NCBI GenBank assembly: GCA_002321305.1
Contig: DCMF01000081.1
Location: 1-45,137, forward strand
Reading direction: 5' to 3'
Length of the DNA stretch: 45,137 nucleotides
Source: Verrucomicrobia bacterium UBA1629
GTDB lineage: Bacteria; Verrucomicrobiota; Kiritimatiellia; RFP12; UBA1067
Part shown: positions 18,030 through 27,300 of the stretch, one piece after another
Numbering within the stretch: position 1 is the stretch's first letter
Layout: each line of letters starts with the position of its first letter
Made by a program: the position numbers and the translations under genes
The notes under the pieces: model-generated
Database searches by the model: none
What the model was told of the DNA's origin: nothing
Seen by the model: only the letters and a program-made list of their open reading frames with translations

Positions 18030-18841
18030 CGTTTGCGCTCTCCACCAACTGGAACAACCGGCGGCTGGAAACCGGCGAGGCGATTGTCGAAGAGGCGCTG
18101 GCCCTTGGCTTCGGGGCTCTTGAGCTCGGCTTCCACACGACGGCGGCGCAGGTCCGGGGCTTCAAGTCGCGGCTGGACGAGATGCCCGTCGGGTCCGTCC
18201 ACGCCTTCTGCCCCGTGCCGCTGTCCGCGCCCTGGGGCTGTCCCGAGCTCTACCGCCTGGCCGACTTCGACGAGGCCGCGCGCGGGCTGGCCCGCGTGCA
18301 CGTGACGCGCAATGTCGAGTTCGCGGCGGAGATGGGGGCGGATGCCGTCGTCCTCCATGCGGGGCGCGTGTCGTGCGAGACGCTCTTCCGCCGCAACCGC
18401 CTGAGGAAGCGCATGCGGCGCGGCCGGCGGCTCGTGGACGTCTTCAGGCGGGAGCTTGACGCGCTTGCGCCCGTGCTGGAGAGGAACCGGGTGACGCTCG
18501 GACTCGAGAACCTGCCGTACCTCGAGGGCTTCCCGAACGAGGACGAGATCAAGTCGCTCGTCGGCGACTGGGTGCTGCCTTGGCTCGACACCGGCCACGC
18601 CCATGTCCGGCAGGAGAACGGATGGGTCGCGGGCTGCGCACCGGCGCCGCTGGGCCTTCATCTCAACGACTCGCGCGGCGGCGACGACCACCTGCCGCCC
18701 GGCGAGGGCCGAATCGACTTCGCCGCGCTGGAGGCCGAGGCCAGGGCCGCGCGGCATCTCGTCCTCGAACCGCATTCGGACGTCACGCCCGACGCGCTGC
18801 GTCGCGGCCTCGCCTTTCTCAAAACGACCTGGAACTGCTGA
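18026..18841 (+). CDS. Xylose isomerase-like / AP endonuclease 2-type TIM barrel protein
   Basis: The 271 aa form a TIM barrel of the AP endonuclease 2/sugar isomerase superfamily. Likely metal-binding residues are seen in VLHAG, LGLENLPY (Glu), WLDTGHAH (Asp, His), GLHLNDSRGGDDHLPPGEG and LVLEPHSD (Glu). The family includes sugar isomerases, epimerases and endonuclease IV; substrate cannot be assigned. The start overlaps the holB stop (ATGA). It precedes the debranching enzyme by 14 nt, which may point to sugar metabolism. Confidence 0.75.
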   Translation: MTFALSTNWNNRRLETGEAIVEEALALGFGALELGFHTTAAQVRGFKSRLDEMPVGSVHAFCPVPLSAPWGCPELYRLADFDEAARGLARVHVTRNVEFAAEMGADAVVLHAGRVSCETLFRRNRLRKRMRRGRRLVDVFRRELDALAPVLERNRVTLGLENLPYLEGFPNEDEIKSLVGDWVLPWLDTGHAHVRQENGWVAGCAPAPLGLHLNDSRGGDDHLPPGEGRIDFAALEAEARAARHLVLEPHSDVTPDALRRGLAFLKTTWNC

Positions 18842-18855
18842 TCCACCTGAACGCC

Positions 18856-21800
18856 ATGACCCAGACACCGGCACCCGAATCCTTCCTCCTCAAATGGCGC
18901 GGCGACACGCTCGCCGTCACGCTCGCCGTCGATCCGCCGCGCAAGGGGCGCGCCGCGTTCCGCACGAACCTCGGCCACGGCGACGTGCGCCGCCGCGAGA
19001 TCGTCGACGAGACGGAGAAGGGCCTCACCCCGCTCGCGAAGGCGTGGACGGACATTCCGCTCGCCGAGACCGCGCCCGGCGTGTTCACGGGCGAGATCCC
19101 GCTCGACGAGGTCGGCGTATTCTCCGGCAAGGCCTGCTTCTTCCCCGAAGGCTCGCGCGTGCCGGAGTGGCCGGAGGGCCGCAACCTGCACGTCAAGGTC
19201 GAGAGCGGCGAGACGCGCGCGAGCAACGCGATCTACTGCGTCTTCCCGCGCCAGTTCGGCAGTTTCCGCGAAGTCGTGCGCCGCCTGCCGCTCATCATGG
19301 ACACGATGGGCTTCCGCATCGTCCAGACCCTGCCGCCGTTCCCCGTGCCGACGACCTACGCCGTCATGGGCGAGTACGGCTGCCCGTTCGCCGCGACGGA
19401 CTTCCTCTCGGTCGATCCCGCGATGGCCGAGTTCGACGAGGCCGTCACGCCGCTCGGCCAGTTCGAGGAGCTGATCGGCGCCGTCCACGCGAAGGGCGGG
19501 CTCTTCTTCGTCGACCTGCCCGCGAACCACACGGGCTGGGCGTCGACCCTGCAGACGCACCACCCGGACTGGTTCCGGCACGAGCCGGACGGCCGCTTCC
19601 ACTCGCCGGGCGCGTGGGGCGTGAAGTGGGCCGACCTCGTCGAGCTCGACTACGCGAACGCGGAGCTGCGCGCGTACATGGCGGACGTCTTCCTCTTCTG
19701 GTGCCGCGAGGGCGTGGACGGCTTCCGCTGCGACGCGGGGTACATGATTCCCGCCGAGACGTGGGAGTACATCGTCGCGAAGGTGCGCGAGGAGTATCCC
19801 GACACGGTCTTCCTGCTGGAGGGGCTTGGGGGGGAGATCGCGGTCACGAACCGGCTGCTGGCCGAGTCGAACCTCGACTGGGCCTATTCGGAGCTCTTCC
19901 AGACCTACGACCGCAGCCAGTTCGAGGGCTACCTGCCGGCGGCGATCGAGCGCGCCGAGAAGTACGGGACGCTCGTCCACTTCGCCGAGACGCACGACAA
20001 CGACCGGCTCGCGAAGCGCGGCGCGGCCTACGCGCGGCTGCGGGTGCAGCTCGCCGCGCTCCTGTCGTGGCAGGGCGCGTGGGGCATCGCCAACGGCGTC
20101 GAGTGGTACGCGACGGAGAAGATCGACGTGCACGGCAAGAACGACCTCAACTGGGGCGCGAAGGCGAACATGGTCGATCTCATTGCGCGGCTGAACGGGC
20201 TGTTGCGCACGCATCCGGGCTTCGCGGGCGCGAGCCGTCTCGCGGTCGTCACGCGCGGCGGCGGCAACACGCTCGCCGTCGTGCGCACGCGGCCGGGGTG
20301 CGCGCCCGTCCTGGTGCTCGCGAACCTTGACTGCGCCGCGCCGGCCGAGATCGCTTGGGACGCGGCGGCGTTCCCGGCGGGCAGGGTCGACGACCTGCTG
20401 AACGGCGGGCGGCGGGCGCTGGGCGCGACCCTCCGCCTCGCGCCGGGCGAGGTTCGGTGCTTCGCGGCGACCGCCGGCTGTGCGCCGGCGGCACGGGACA
20501 AGGCTCGCGCGACCGCCGGGCAAGAAAAGTCTCGCAGGCCAGCGGCTTCAGCCGCCGCGAGCGAAGCGAACGAGTCGCCCGCCGCCGCGCGCGAAGCGGG
20601 CGCGCCGCTCTTTCACGTCGTCATCCCGCGCGACGTGCGCCGCGAGGTCGTCGTGCCGGCGGGCGAGAAGGCCGAGATCACGGCAGACGCGCCGTTCCGG
20701 GCGCGGCTCGTCGATCCGGCGAGCGGCAAGACGCTGCGCGTCGCGCGGTCGGCGCAGGGCCGCGTCGTCTTCGACGCGCCCGCCTACGCGGGGGACGGCA
20801 CGCGCTGCCGCCGCCTGCGGCTCGACGTGGCGCGCTACATCGACGGGCGCGCCGTGCGGACGCACGCCGCGTTTCTCGTGCCGCCGCCGGCGGACGCGGC
20901 GCGGGCCAGGCTCGCGCTGTCGGGCGAGGAGGTGCGGCGGCATCCTGACTTTCGCACGATTCTCTCGAACGGGGCGGGCGCGGCGGCGCAGGTGCGGCTC
21001 GGCTGGGGCGAGATCCGCTCGCAGTACGATGCGCTCCTTGCGGCGAATCCGAACCCGGACGTGCCGTCCGACCGGCTCAACCTCTGGACGCGCACGCGGT
21101 GCTGGCTGCAGCGCGAGGGCTACACGCGCGAACTCGACCGCAAGTGCGTGACGCGCGTGACGGTCGATCCGGCGGGACGCTTCGCGCGCTGGGACTTCAC
21201 CGCGCCCTGCGGCATGGGCAAGGAGGCGGCGTTCGTCTTCACGCTCTCGCTCACGCCCGGCGCGAACGCGGCGACGCTCGCCGTCACGCGCGTCACGTCC
21301 GGCGGCGACGACGTGGGCGACCAGGTGCGGCTCGTCTTCCGCCCCGACGTCGAATGGCGCAGCTTCCACGCGACGACCAAGGCATTTGCGGGGCCGGAAC
21401 AGCTGTTCCCCGCGTCGGCGCGCGCGGCGGCGGACGGCGAAGAGGGCTTTGACTTCAGTCCCTACGGACAGGTCTTCGCGCTTCGCGTGACGGGCGGTGC
21501 CTACCACCACGAGCCGCAGTGGACCTACTGCGTCGGACACCCCGAAGAGGCCGCGCGCGGACAGGACGGCAGCGGCGACCTCTTCTCGCCCGGCTGGATC
21601 TCGGCCGACCTCAAGGTCGGCGAGACGGTTCTCATGGAAGGGCGGTTGAGGCGAAACGAGGCGGCGCGACACGAGGGACCTGAAAGACGAGAGAGACCAG
21701 AGGCCTCGAGTCCCTCACGCCTCTCATGTCCCTCAAGTCAGGCCTCTCAATCTCTCTCGCCCCTTGCAGACGCCCTTCGCGCCGCCCTCGACCTCTACAT

Positions 21801-23010
21801 CGTCAAGCGCGACGACCTGAAGACCGTCATCGCGGGCTATCCGTGGTTCCTCGACTGGGGCCGCGACACCTTCATCTTCCTGCGCGGGCTGATCGCCGCC
21901 GGCGAGACGGACATCGCCCTCAAGATCCTCGCGGCGTTCGCGGCGTTCGAGGAGAACGGGACGCTGCCGAACATCATCTACGGCAAGACGGCCGGCAACC
22001 GCGACACGACGGACGCGCAGCTCTGGTTCATCCGTTGTGTGCAGGAGGTGGAAGAGTGGAAGAGTGGAAGGGTGGAAGGGGGGAAAGGTGGAAAGGCGGA
22101 TGAGTGGGGTGAGACGTTGGCGGCGTTGAAGAAGACGTGCGACTCGATCGTCGACAACTACCTGAAGGGGACGCCGAACGGCATTCGCGTCGATCCCGGT
22201 TCGGGCCTCGTCTGGTCGCCGTCTCACTTCACGTGGATGGACACGAACTATCCCGCCTGCACGCCGCGCGTCGGCTATCCCGTCGAGATCCAGGCGCTCT
22301 GGATTTCGGCGCTGCGCTTCCTCGGCCGCGACACGCTCGCCGACCAGGCCCTTGACTCGGTGAAACGCTATTTCAAGCGTCCCTCCACCCCTCATCCCCC
22401 ATCCCCCACCCCTCACCTCTCATCCCCCATCCCTCACCTCTCATCCCTCACTTCTCACTTCTCACCCCTCACCTCTCATCCCTCATCCCTCATCCCTCCC
22501 CTCGGCTACTACGACTGCCTCGCGGCGCCGAACGGCGAGCCGGCGTGCGCGGCGGTGCCCGAAGACACGATTCGTCCGAACCAGCTGTTCCTGATCACGC
22601 TCGGCGTGCTGGACGACAGGTCGATTCTCGCGGCGACGGAGGAGCTGCTCGTGCCGGGCGGCATCCGCTCGCTCAATGCGGAGAACCCCCTCTATCGCGG
22701 CGTCTACGCGGGCGACGAGGACACGGCGCGCAAGCCCGCCTACCACAACGGCACGGTCTGGGCGTGGCCGTTCCCGCTCTACGCCGAGGCGCTGGTCGCG
22801 ACGGGCGCCTGTTCGCGCGAGGTCGCGCGGTCGCTCCTGGCGAGCGCGGTCGAGAACCTCAACGCGGGCTGTCTCGGACACCTGAGCGAGAATGCGGACG
22901 GCGACGCGCCGCACGCGCAGAAGGGCTGCACGGCGCAGGCCTGGAGCGATTCGGAGTTCCTGCGCGTCTGGCTGAAGCTGTCGTCCGCACGGGCGGAGTC
23001 CGGTTTTTGA
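18856..23010 (+). CDS. Two-domain glycogen debranching enzyme (GH13-like plus amylo-1,6-glucosidase-like), with repeat insertions
   Basis: The 1384-aa protein joins a GH13 barrel (about residues 100-530) to a C-terminal (alpha/alpha)6 amylo-1,6-glucosidase-like domain (about 970-1380). GH13 residues are Asp293 (GFRCDAG), Glu322 (VFLLEGLGG) and Asp381 (AETHDND). The C-terminal domain has DWGRDTFIFLRGL (Asp1000, Asp1004), GTLPNIIYG, DTIRPNQLFLITL and AYHNGTVWAWPFPLYAEAL. The order matches the transferase-plus-glucosidase layout of large debranching enzymes, so I infer alpha-1,6-branch removal from glycogen. Four low-complexity stretches interrupt it in frame (about residues 538-585, 932-971, 1065-1085, 1176-1215), none with a stop codon. 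No signal peptide is seen, so it is probably cytoplasmic. Confidence 0.88.
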   Translation: MTQTPAPESFLLKWRGDTLAVTLAVDPPRKGRAAFRTNLGHGDVRRREIVDETEKGLTPLAKAWTDIPLAETAPGVFTGEIPLDEVGVFSGKACFFPEGSRVPEWPEGRNLHVKVESGETRASNAIYCVFPRQFGSFREVVRRLPLIMDTMGFRIVQTLPPFPVPTTYAVMGEYGCPFAATDFLSVDPAMAEFDEAVTPLGQFEELIGAVHAKGGLFFVDLPANHTGWASTLQTHHPDWFRHEPDGRFHSPGAWGVKWADLVELDYANAELRAYMADVFLFWCREGVDGFRCDAGYMIPAETWEYIVAKVREEYPDTVFLLEGLGGEIAVTNRLLAESNLDWAYSELFQTYDRSQFEGYLPAAIERAEKYGTLVHFAETHDNDRLAKRGAAYARLRVQLAALLSWQGAWGIANGVEWYATEKIDVHGKNDLNWGAKANMVDLIARLNGLLRTHPGFAGASRLAVVTRGGGNTLAVVRTRPGCAPVLVLANLDCAAPAEIAWDAAAFPAGRVDDLLNGGRRALGATLRLAPGEVRCFAATAGCAPAARDKARATAGQEKSRRPAASAAASEANESPAAAREAGAPLFHVVIPRDVRREVVVPAGEKAEITADAPFRARLVDPASGKTLRVARSAQGRVVFDAPAYAGDGTRCRRLRLDVARYIDGRAVRTHAAFLVPPPADAARARLALSGEEVRRHPDFRTILSNGAGAAAQVRLGWGEIRSQYDALLAANPNPDVPSDRLNLWTRTRCWLQREGYTRELDRKCVTRVTVDPAGRFARWDFTAPCGMGKEAAFVFTLSLTPGANAATLAVTRVTSGGDDVGDQVRLVFRPDVEWRSFHATTKAFAGPEQLFPASARAAADGEEGFDFSPYGQVFALRVTGGAYHHEPQWTYCVGHPEEAARGQDGSGDLFSPGWISADLKVGETVLMEGRLRRNEAARHEGPERRERPEASSPSRLSCPSSQASQSLSPLADALRAALDLYIVKRDDLKTVIAGYPWFLDWGRDTFIFLRGLIAAGETDIALKILAAFAAFEENGTLPNIIYGKTAGNRDTTDAQLWFIRCVQEVEEWKSGRVEGGKGGKADEWGETLAALKKTCDSIVDNYLKGTPNGIRVDPGSGLVWSPSHFTWMDTNYPACTPRVGYPVEIQALWISALRFLGRDTLADQALDSVKRYFKRPSTPHPPSPTPHLSSPIPHLSSLTSHFSPLTSHPSSLIPPLGYYDCLAAPNGEPACAAVPEDTIRPNQLFLITLGVLDDRSILAATEELLVPGGIRSLNAENPLYRGVYAGDEDTARKPAYHNGTVWAWPFPLYAEALVATGACSREVARSLLASAVENLNAGCLGHLSENADGDAPHAQKGCTAQAWSDSEFLRVWLKLSSARAESGF
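20467..20610 (+). repeat. Low-complexity Ala/Arg/Glu-rich insertion in the debranching gene
   Basis: After the GH13 part ends at GEVRCFAATAG, a stretch of about 48 residues rich in Ala, Arg, Ser and Glu appears before LFHVVIPRDV. The DNA contains two GCGACCGCCGG copies (near 20468 and 20508) and purine-rich units such as GAGCGAAGCGAACGAG. It may be a natural linker, but its composition resembles the other insertions in this gene. Confidence 0.45.
21689..21758. repeat. Inverted repeat insertion in the debranching gene
   Basis: GAGAGAGACCAGAGGCCT (21689-21706) and AGGCCTCTCAATCTCTCTC (21740-21758) are imperfect inverted complements separated by 33 nt. The spacer holds TCCCTCA and CCTCTCA units at about 9-bp intervals. 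It encodes a Ser/Arg/Pro/Glu-rich stretch between MEGRLRR and ADALRAALDLY, at the entry to the C-terminal domain. Confidence 0.65.
22048..22111 (+). repeat. Octamer tandem repeat (GTGGAAGR) in the debranching gene
   Basis: Eight 8-bp units run in register: GTGGAAGA, GTGGAAGA, GTGGAAGG, GTGGAAGG, GGGGAAAG, GTGGAAAG, GCGGATGA, GTGGGGTG. They encode a Gly/Lys/Glu/Trp-rich stretch (EEWKSGRVEGGKGGK) between the helix ending WFIRCVQEV and the helix starting ETLAALKKTC, where debranching enzymes usually have a short turn. Confidence 0.8.
22381..22500 (+). repeat. Pyrimidine-rich heptamer repeat (YYCTCAY) inside the debranching gene
   Basis: This 120-bp stretch is almost pure C/T/A on the coding strand and reads in 7-bp register. 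Successive units near its end are TTCTCAC, TTCTCAC, CCCTCAC, CTCTCAT, CCCTCAT, CCCTCAT. It encodes 40 residues of Pro, Ser, His, Thr and Leu between VKRYFKR and PLGYYDCLA. The stretch is exactly 40 codons, so the reading frame is kept. The complement GTGAGAA matches the repeat downstream of rpoD (2127-2208). Confidence 0.9.
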
Positions 23011-23016
23011 TATAAT
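23008..23016 (+). promoter_or_regulatory. Extended -10 promoter of the flavodiiron gene
   Basis: TGATATAAT overlaps the TGA stop of the debranching gene and has a perfect -10 (23011-23016). The predicted start is near 23023, giving a leader of about 37 nt with AGGAG before the start codon. Confidence 0.7.
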
Positions 23017-23059
23017 GCGCCCTTGATTCCAGTGAGAGGAAAAGGCAGGAGAAAGCGAC

Positions 23060-24226
23060 ATGAAGATTACCGAAGACATCCAGTACGTCGGCGTCAACGA
23101 CCACCAGGTCGATCTGTTCGAGGGCCAGTATCCCGTGCCGAACGGCATGGCCTACAACTCGTATGTCGTCCTCGACGAGAAGGTCACCGTCTTCGACACG
23201 GTTGACCGGCATTTCGGCGAGGAATGGCTCGACAGCATCCGCGCGATCCTCGGCGACCGAGAGCCGGACTACCTCGTCGTCCAGCACATGGAGCCTGACC
23301 ACTCGGCGAACGTCGCGGCGTTCATGGCCGCGTTCCCGGACGCGAAGGTCGTCGCGTCCGCCCCGGCGTTCACGATGATGAGGAACTTCTTCGGCACGGA
23401 CTGGGCCGACCGCCGGATCGTCGTGAAGGAGGGCGACACGCTTGCCACGGGCCGTCACGCGTTCGCGTTCGTCGCCGCGCCGATGGTTCACTGGCCGGAG
23501 GTGATCGTCACGTACGACACGACGGACAAGGTTCTCTTCTCGGCGGACGGCTTCGGCAAGTTCGGCGCGAACGACGTCGTCGATCCCGAAGGGTGGGACT
23601 GCGAGGCGCGCCGCTACTACATCGGCATCGTCGGCAAGTACGGTGCGCAGACGATGGCGCTGCTGAAGAAGGCGAGCGGGCTCGACATTCGGGCTATCTG
23701 TCCGCTGCACGGCCCCGTCCTCGACACGCCGGAGGCGATTGCGCACGCCCTGAAGCAGTACACGACGTGGGCGAGCTACGCCGTCGAGTCGGAGGGCGTG
23801 CTGGTCGCCTACACGTCGGTCTACGGACACACGAAAGCGGCCGTCGAGGAGCTCGCCGAGATGCTGAAGGCGCGCGGCTGTCCGAGGGTCGTCGTCGCCG
23901 ACCTCGCGCGCGACGAGCTGTTCGAGACGGTCGAGGACGCCTTCCGCTACGGCAAGCTCGTCCTTGCGACGACGACGTACAACGCCGAGATCTTCCCGTT
24001 CATGCGCACGTTCATCACGCACCTGACGGAGCGCAACTACCAGAACCGCACGGTCGGCCTCATCGAGAACGGCTCGTGGGCGCCGACGGCGGCGCGCGTG
24101 ATGAAGGGACTCTTCGAGAAGTCGAAGAACATCGCGTTCTGCGCGAACGTGGTGCACATCAGGTCCGCCCTGAACGATCAGTCGCGGGGCGAACTCGCCG
24201 CGCTTGCGGACGAGCTTTGCCGGTAG
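23060..24226 (+). CDS. FprA-type flavodiiron protein
   Basis: Flavodiiron proteins reduce O2 to water (or NO to N2O) and protect anaerobes. The 388-aa protein has an N-terminal metallo-beta-lactamase-like domain with all di-iron ligands visible: His76, Glu78, Asp80 and His81 in QHMEPDHSAN, His144 in APMVHWPEV, Asp163 in FSADGFG and His217 in CPLHGPV. A C-terminal flavodoxin domain begins at VLVAYTSVYGHTKAAVEEL and binds FMN. There is no fused rubredoxin, and none is adjacent. It is a single-gene unit with its own promoter. Its presence supports an anaerobic lifestyle. Confidence 0.96.
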   Translation: MKITEDIQYVGVNDHQVDLFEGQYPVPNGMAYNSYVVLDEKVTVFDTVDRHFGEEWLDSIRAILGDREPDYLVVQHMEPDHSANVAAFMAAFPDAKVVASAPAFTMMRNFFGTDWADRRIVVKEGDTLATGRHAFAFVAAPMVHWPEVIVTYDTTDKVLFSADGFGKFGANDVVDPEGWDCEARRYYIGIVGKYGAQTMALLKKASGLDIRAICPLHGPVLDTPEAIAHALKQYTTWASYAVESEGVLVAYTSVYGHTKAAVEELAEMLKARGCPRVVVADLARDELFETVEDAFRYGKLVLATTTYNAEIFPFMRTFITHLTERNYQNRTVGLIENGSWAPTAARVMKGLFEKSKNIAFCANVVHIRSALNDQSRGELAALADELCR

Positions 24227-24320
24227 GGGGGCGTGCCGCGGCCGCAGGCTGGGTGTCCGCAGTTGTCGGCGGATGGCGATGGCTTCGGCGTCTGACATGA
24301 GCATCCTCGGCATCCTTTTG

Positions 24321-24329
24321 TGGTATACT
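24321..24329 (+). promoter_or_regulatory. Extended -10 promoter of the GH78 gene
   Basis: TGGTATACT has its -10 hexamer at 24324-24329. The first ATG of the GH78 gene is only 7 nt further on, so transcription would start at or next to that ATG. The rest of the 24227-24336 gap shows no gene or clear terminator. Confidence 0.65.
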
Positions 24330-24336
24330 GTAAGAC

Positions 24337-27300
24337 ATGAAGAACATGACGGCAAGAAAGACGGACAGCGGAAGGCTGTTGGCATTTCAGGCAAAAATGG
24401 CGCTCATGGGCGTTGCGCTGTCGCTGGAGACGGCGTTCGCCGCCGCGCCGACGGGGCTGACGACGGAGTACCGCGCGAATCCCGACGGGATCGACGCAGC
24501 CGCGCCGCGCCTGTCGTGGCGGCTGCCGGACGGCGCGGCGCGCCAGACGGCCTACGAACTGGAAATCGACGGGAAGCCGCAGGGGCGCGTCGCCTCGTCC
24601 GAGAGCCTGAACGCCGACTGGCCGGGCGGCCCGCTCGCGACCTCGCAGCGCGTGACGTGGCGCGTCCGCGTCTGGGACGAGGCGGGCCGCGCCTCGGACT
24701 GGTCGGCGCCCGCGACGTTCACGATGGGCGTGATGCGTCCCGAAGACTGGAAGGCGAAGTGGATCGGCCCGGCGGCCGTGACGCGCCCGGACGAGGACTT
24801 CGGCGCGGCGCAGTGGATCACCGCGCCGGCGGACGCGAAGGGCGTCGCGACGCTCGCGTTCTCCTTCGTCTTCGACGGGGCGAAGCCCGGCGAATGCGTC
24901 GAAATGGTCCATGCGGGCGTCTCCCAGCACGAGATCGACGTCAACGGCAAGCGCTTCAATAAGTGGACGGGCATGGTTCACGACTGGCGCTACCTGCGTT
25001 TCCGTGACCTCACGCCCTACCTCGTGAAGGGCACGAACACGGTCGTCGTGCGCGTCTTCGCGGACAAGCCGCGCACCGCGTCCGACCCGATCGACCCCAT
25101 CCGCCTCCACGCGCCGAAGGATGCGCGCGCGTTCCTCGCGAAGATCACCTTCCCGGACGGGCGCACGTTCGTGACGGGCGCGCAGGGCTGGACGTCGCCG
25201 AACGGCGCGGTCGTCGCGCTCGGCGGGCCGCGCGCGCCCGCCTGGGGGAAGGACATGGTGCTGCGGGCCGAGAACGCCTCGCCCGCGTTCGCGAAGTCCT
25301 TCACCGTGAAGAAGCCCGTCGCCTCGGCGACGCTGCACGTGACGGGCGTCGGCTTCTACGAGGCCGCCCTCAACGGGAAGAAGATCGGGAAGAAGGTGCT
25401 TGACCCCGCCCCGACGGACTACACGAAGCGCGTCCTCTACTCGACCTACCGCCTCGACGGCGACCTCCGGCAGGGGACGAACGAACTGCGTCTCCTCGTG
25501 GGGCACGGCTGGTACGACATGCGCGCCGTCGCGACGTGGAACTTCGAGACGGCCCCGTGGCGGAACTTCCCGCGCGGCATCGCGCAGCTGGAGATCGTCT
25601 ACGCGGACGGCACGAAGGAGATCGTGGCAACGGATCGGACGTGGCGGCAGGTTGAAAGCCCCGTCGGTCACGACGACATCTTCGAGGGCGAGGTCGTCGG
25701 CGCGTGGAATCCGCGTATGCCCGACCTCGGCAAGACCGTCGTGATGGCCGAGGAAGTCGCCGCCCCCGCGGGCCGCCTCGTCGCCGAGGCGCAGCCCGGC
25801 GCGGAGATCATGCGCACCGTGCCCGCGCGGAAGATCCACGCCGTCGGCGGTGGCACGTATGTGATCGACTTCGGCGAGAACGTCGCCGGCTGGGCGCGCC
25901 TCACGCTTCGCGGACAGAAGAAGGGCGATATCGTCTCGGTCCGCTACGACGAGCGCGTGCAGGACGACGGGACTCCGGCGGAGCCGTCCGTGAAGGATGG
26001 CCTGAACGACTTCAATTTCTGGGGGGGCACTCCGGCCGAGGCGGCGCGCAAGCGCCAGATCGACCAGCACTTCCACTACACGGCCTCGCACCGCGTCTGC
26101 CCCGTCGACGCCGCGTTCCAGACGGACCGCGTGGTCTGCTCGGGTGCGGACGCCGAGACCTACGAGCCCCGCTTCGTCTACCACGGCTTCCGCTACGCGG
26201 TCGTGAAGGGGCTGCGCCAGGGCCTGAAGCCCGAAGACGCCGTGGCGTGCGTCATCCACACGGCGTTCCCCACGGTCGGCTCCTTCGCGTGTTCGGACGC
26301 GACGTTCAGCACGCTCATGGACATGGGCGAGAGGGCCTATCGCGGCAACTTCGTGGACGGCGTGCCGACCGACTGCCCGCACCGCGAGAAGAACGGCTGG
26401 ACGGGCGACGCCTCCATCGCGAGCGAACTCGCCCAGTACCTCTTCGAGAACACGGCCGCCTACGAGAAGTGGCTGCGGGACGTCCTCGACGCGCAGCTCC
26501 CCGACGGCAACCTCCCCGGCATCGTCCCCACCTCCGGCTGGGGCTACCACTGGGGCAACGGCGCGGGCTGGGACAGCGCGCTGCCCGTCATCGCGTGGAA
26601 CCTCTGGATCTATCGCGGCGACCGCCGCATCCTCGACGAGGTCTACCCCGCGCTCGTGAAGTACCTCGCCTACACGGCGGCGAAGGCGGACGCGGACGGC
26701 CTCGTGAAGCACGGTCTCGGCGACTGGGTGCCCGTCACCCGCGCGCACATGCCCTCCACCCTGTTCACGAGCTCCTGCTACTACTACCAGGCCCAGCGCA
26801 TCGCCGCCGAGATCGCGGCGCTCAAGGGCCTCTCCGCCGAGTCCGCGCAGTGGAGCGCGAAGGCGGCGAAGACGCGCGCGGGCCTCAACCGGCGTCTCTA
26901 CAGGGGCGACGGCGTCTACGACAACGGCGGACAGACCGCGCAGGCGATGGCGCTTGCCTTCGGCATCGCGGAGGCGCCCATGCGTGCGCAGGTGGAGGCG
27001 CAGCTTGTCGCCGCCGTCGAGAAGACGGACGGCCATCTGGACGTGGGCCTCTACGGCACGAAGCACCTCTTCCGTGCGCTGAGCCGCATGGGGCGGACGG
27101 ATCTCGCGTTCAAGCTGATCGTGAACCCGACGAAGCCCTCGATGGTGGAATGGATCCAGAAGGGCGGCACGACGCTCTGGGAGGACTGGGGCGACGGCTC
27201 CTCGCGCAACCACATCATGTTCGGCGACTTCGTGGGCTGGGCCTACCAGTACCTCGCGGGCATCCGCCTCGCCGAGGCGTCGCGCTCGACGAGCGCCGTC

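Noticed and set aside
22381..22500. A CRISPR array at the pyrimidine-rich repeat
   Set aside because: Units are 7 bp with no spacers of constant length, and no cas genes are present.
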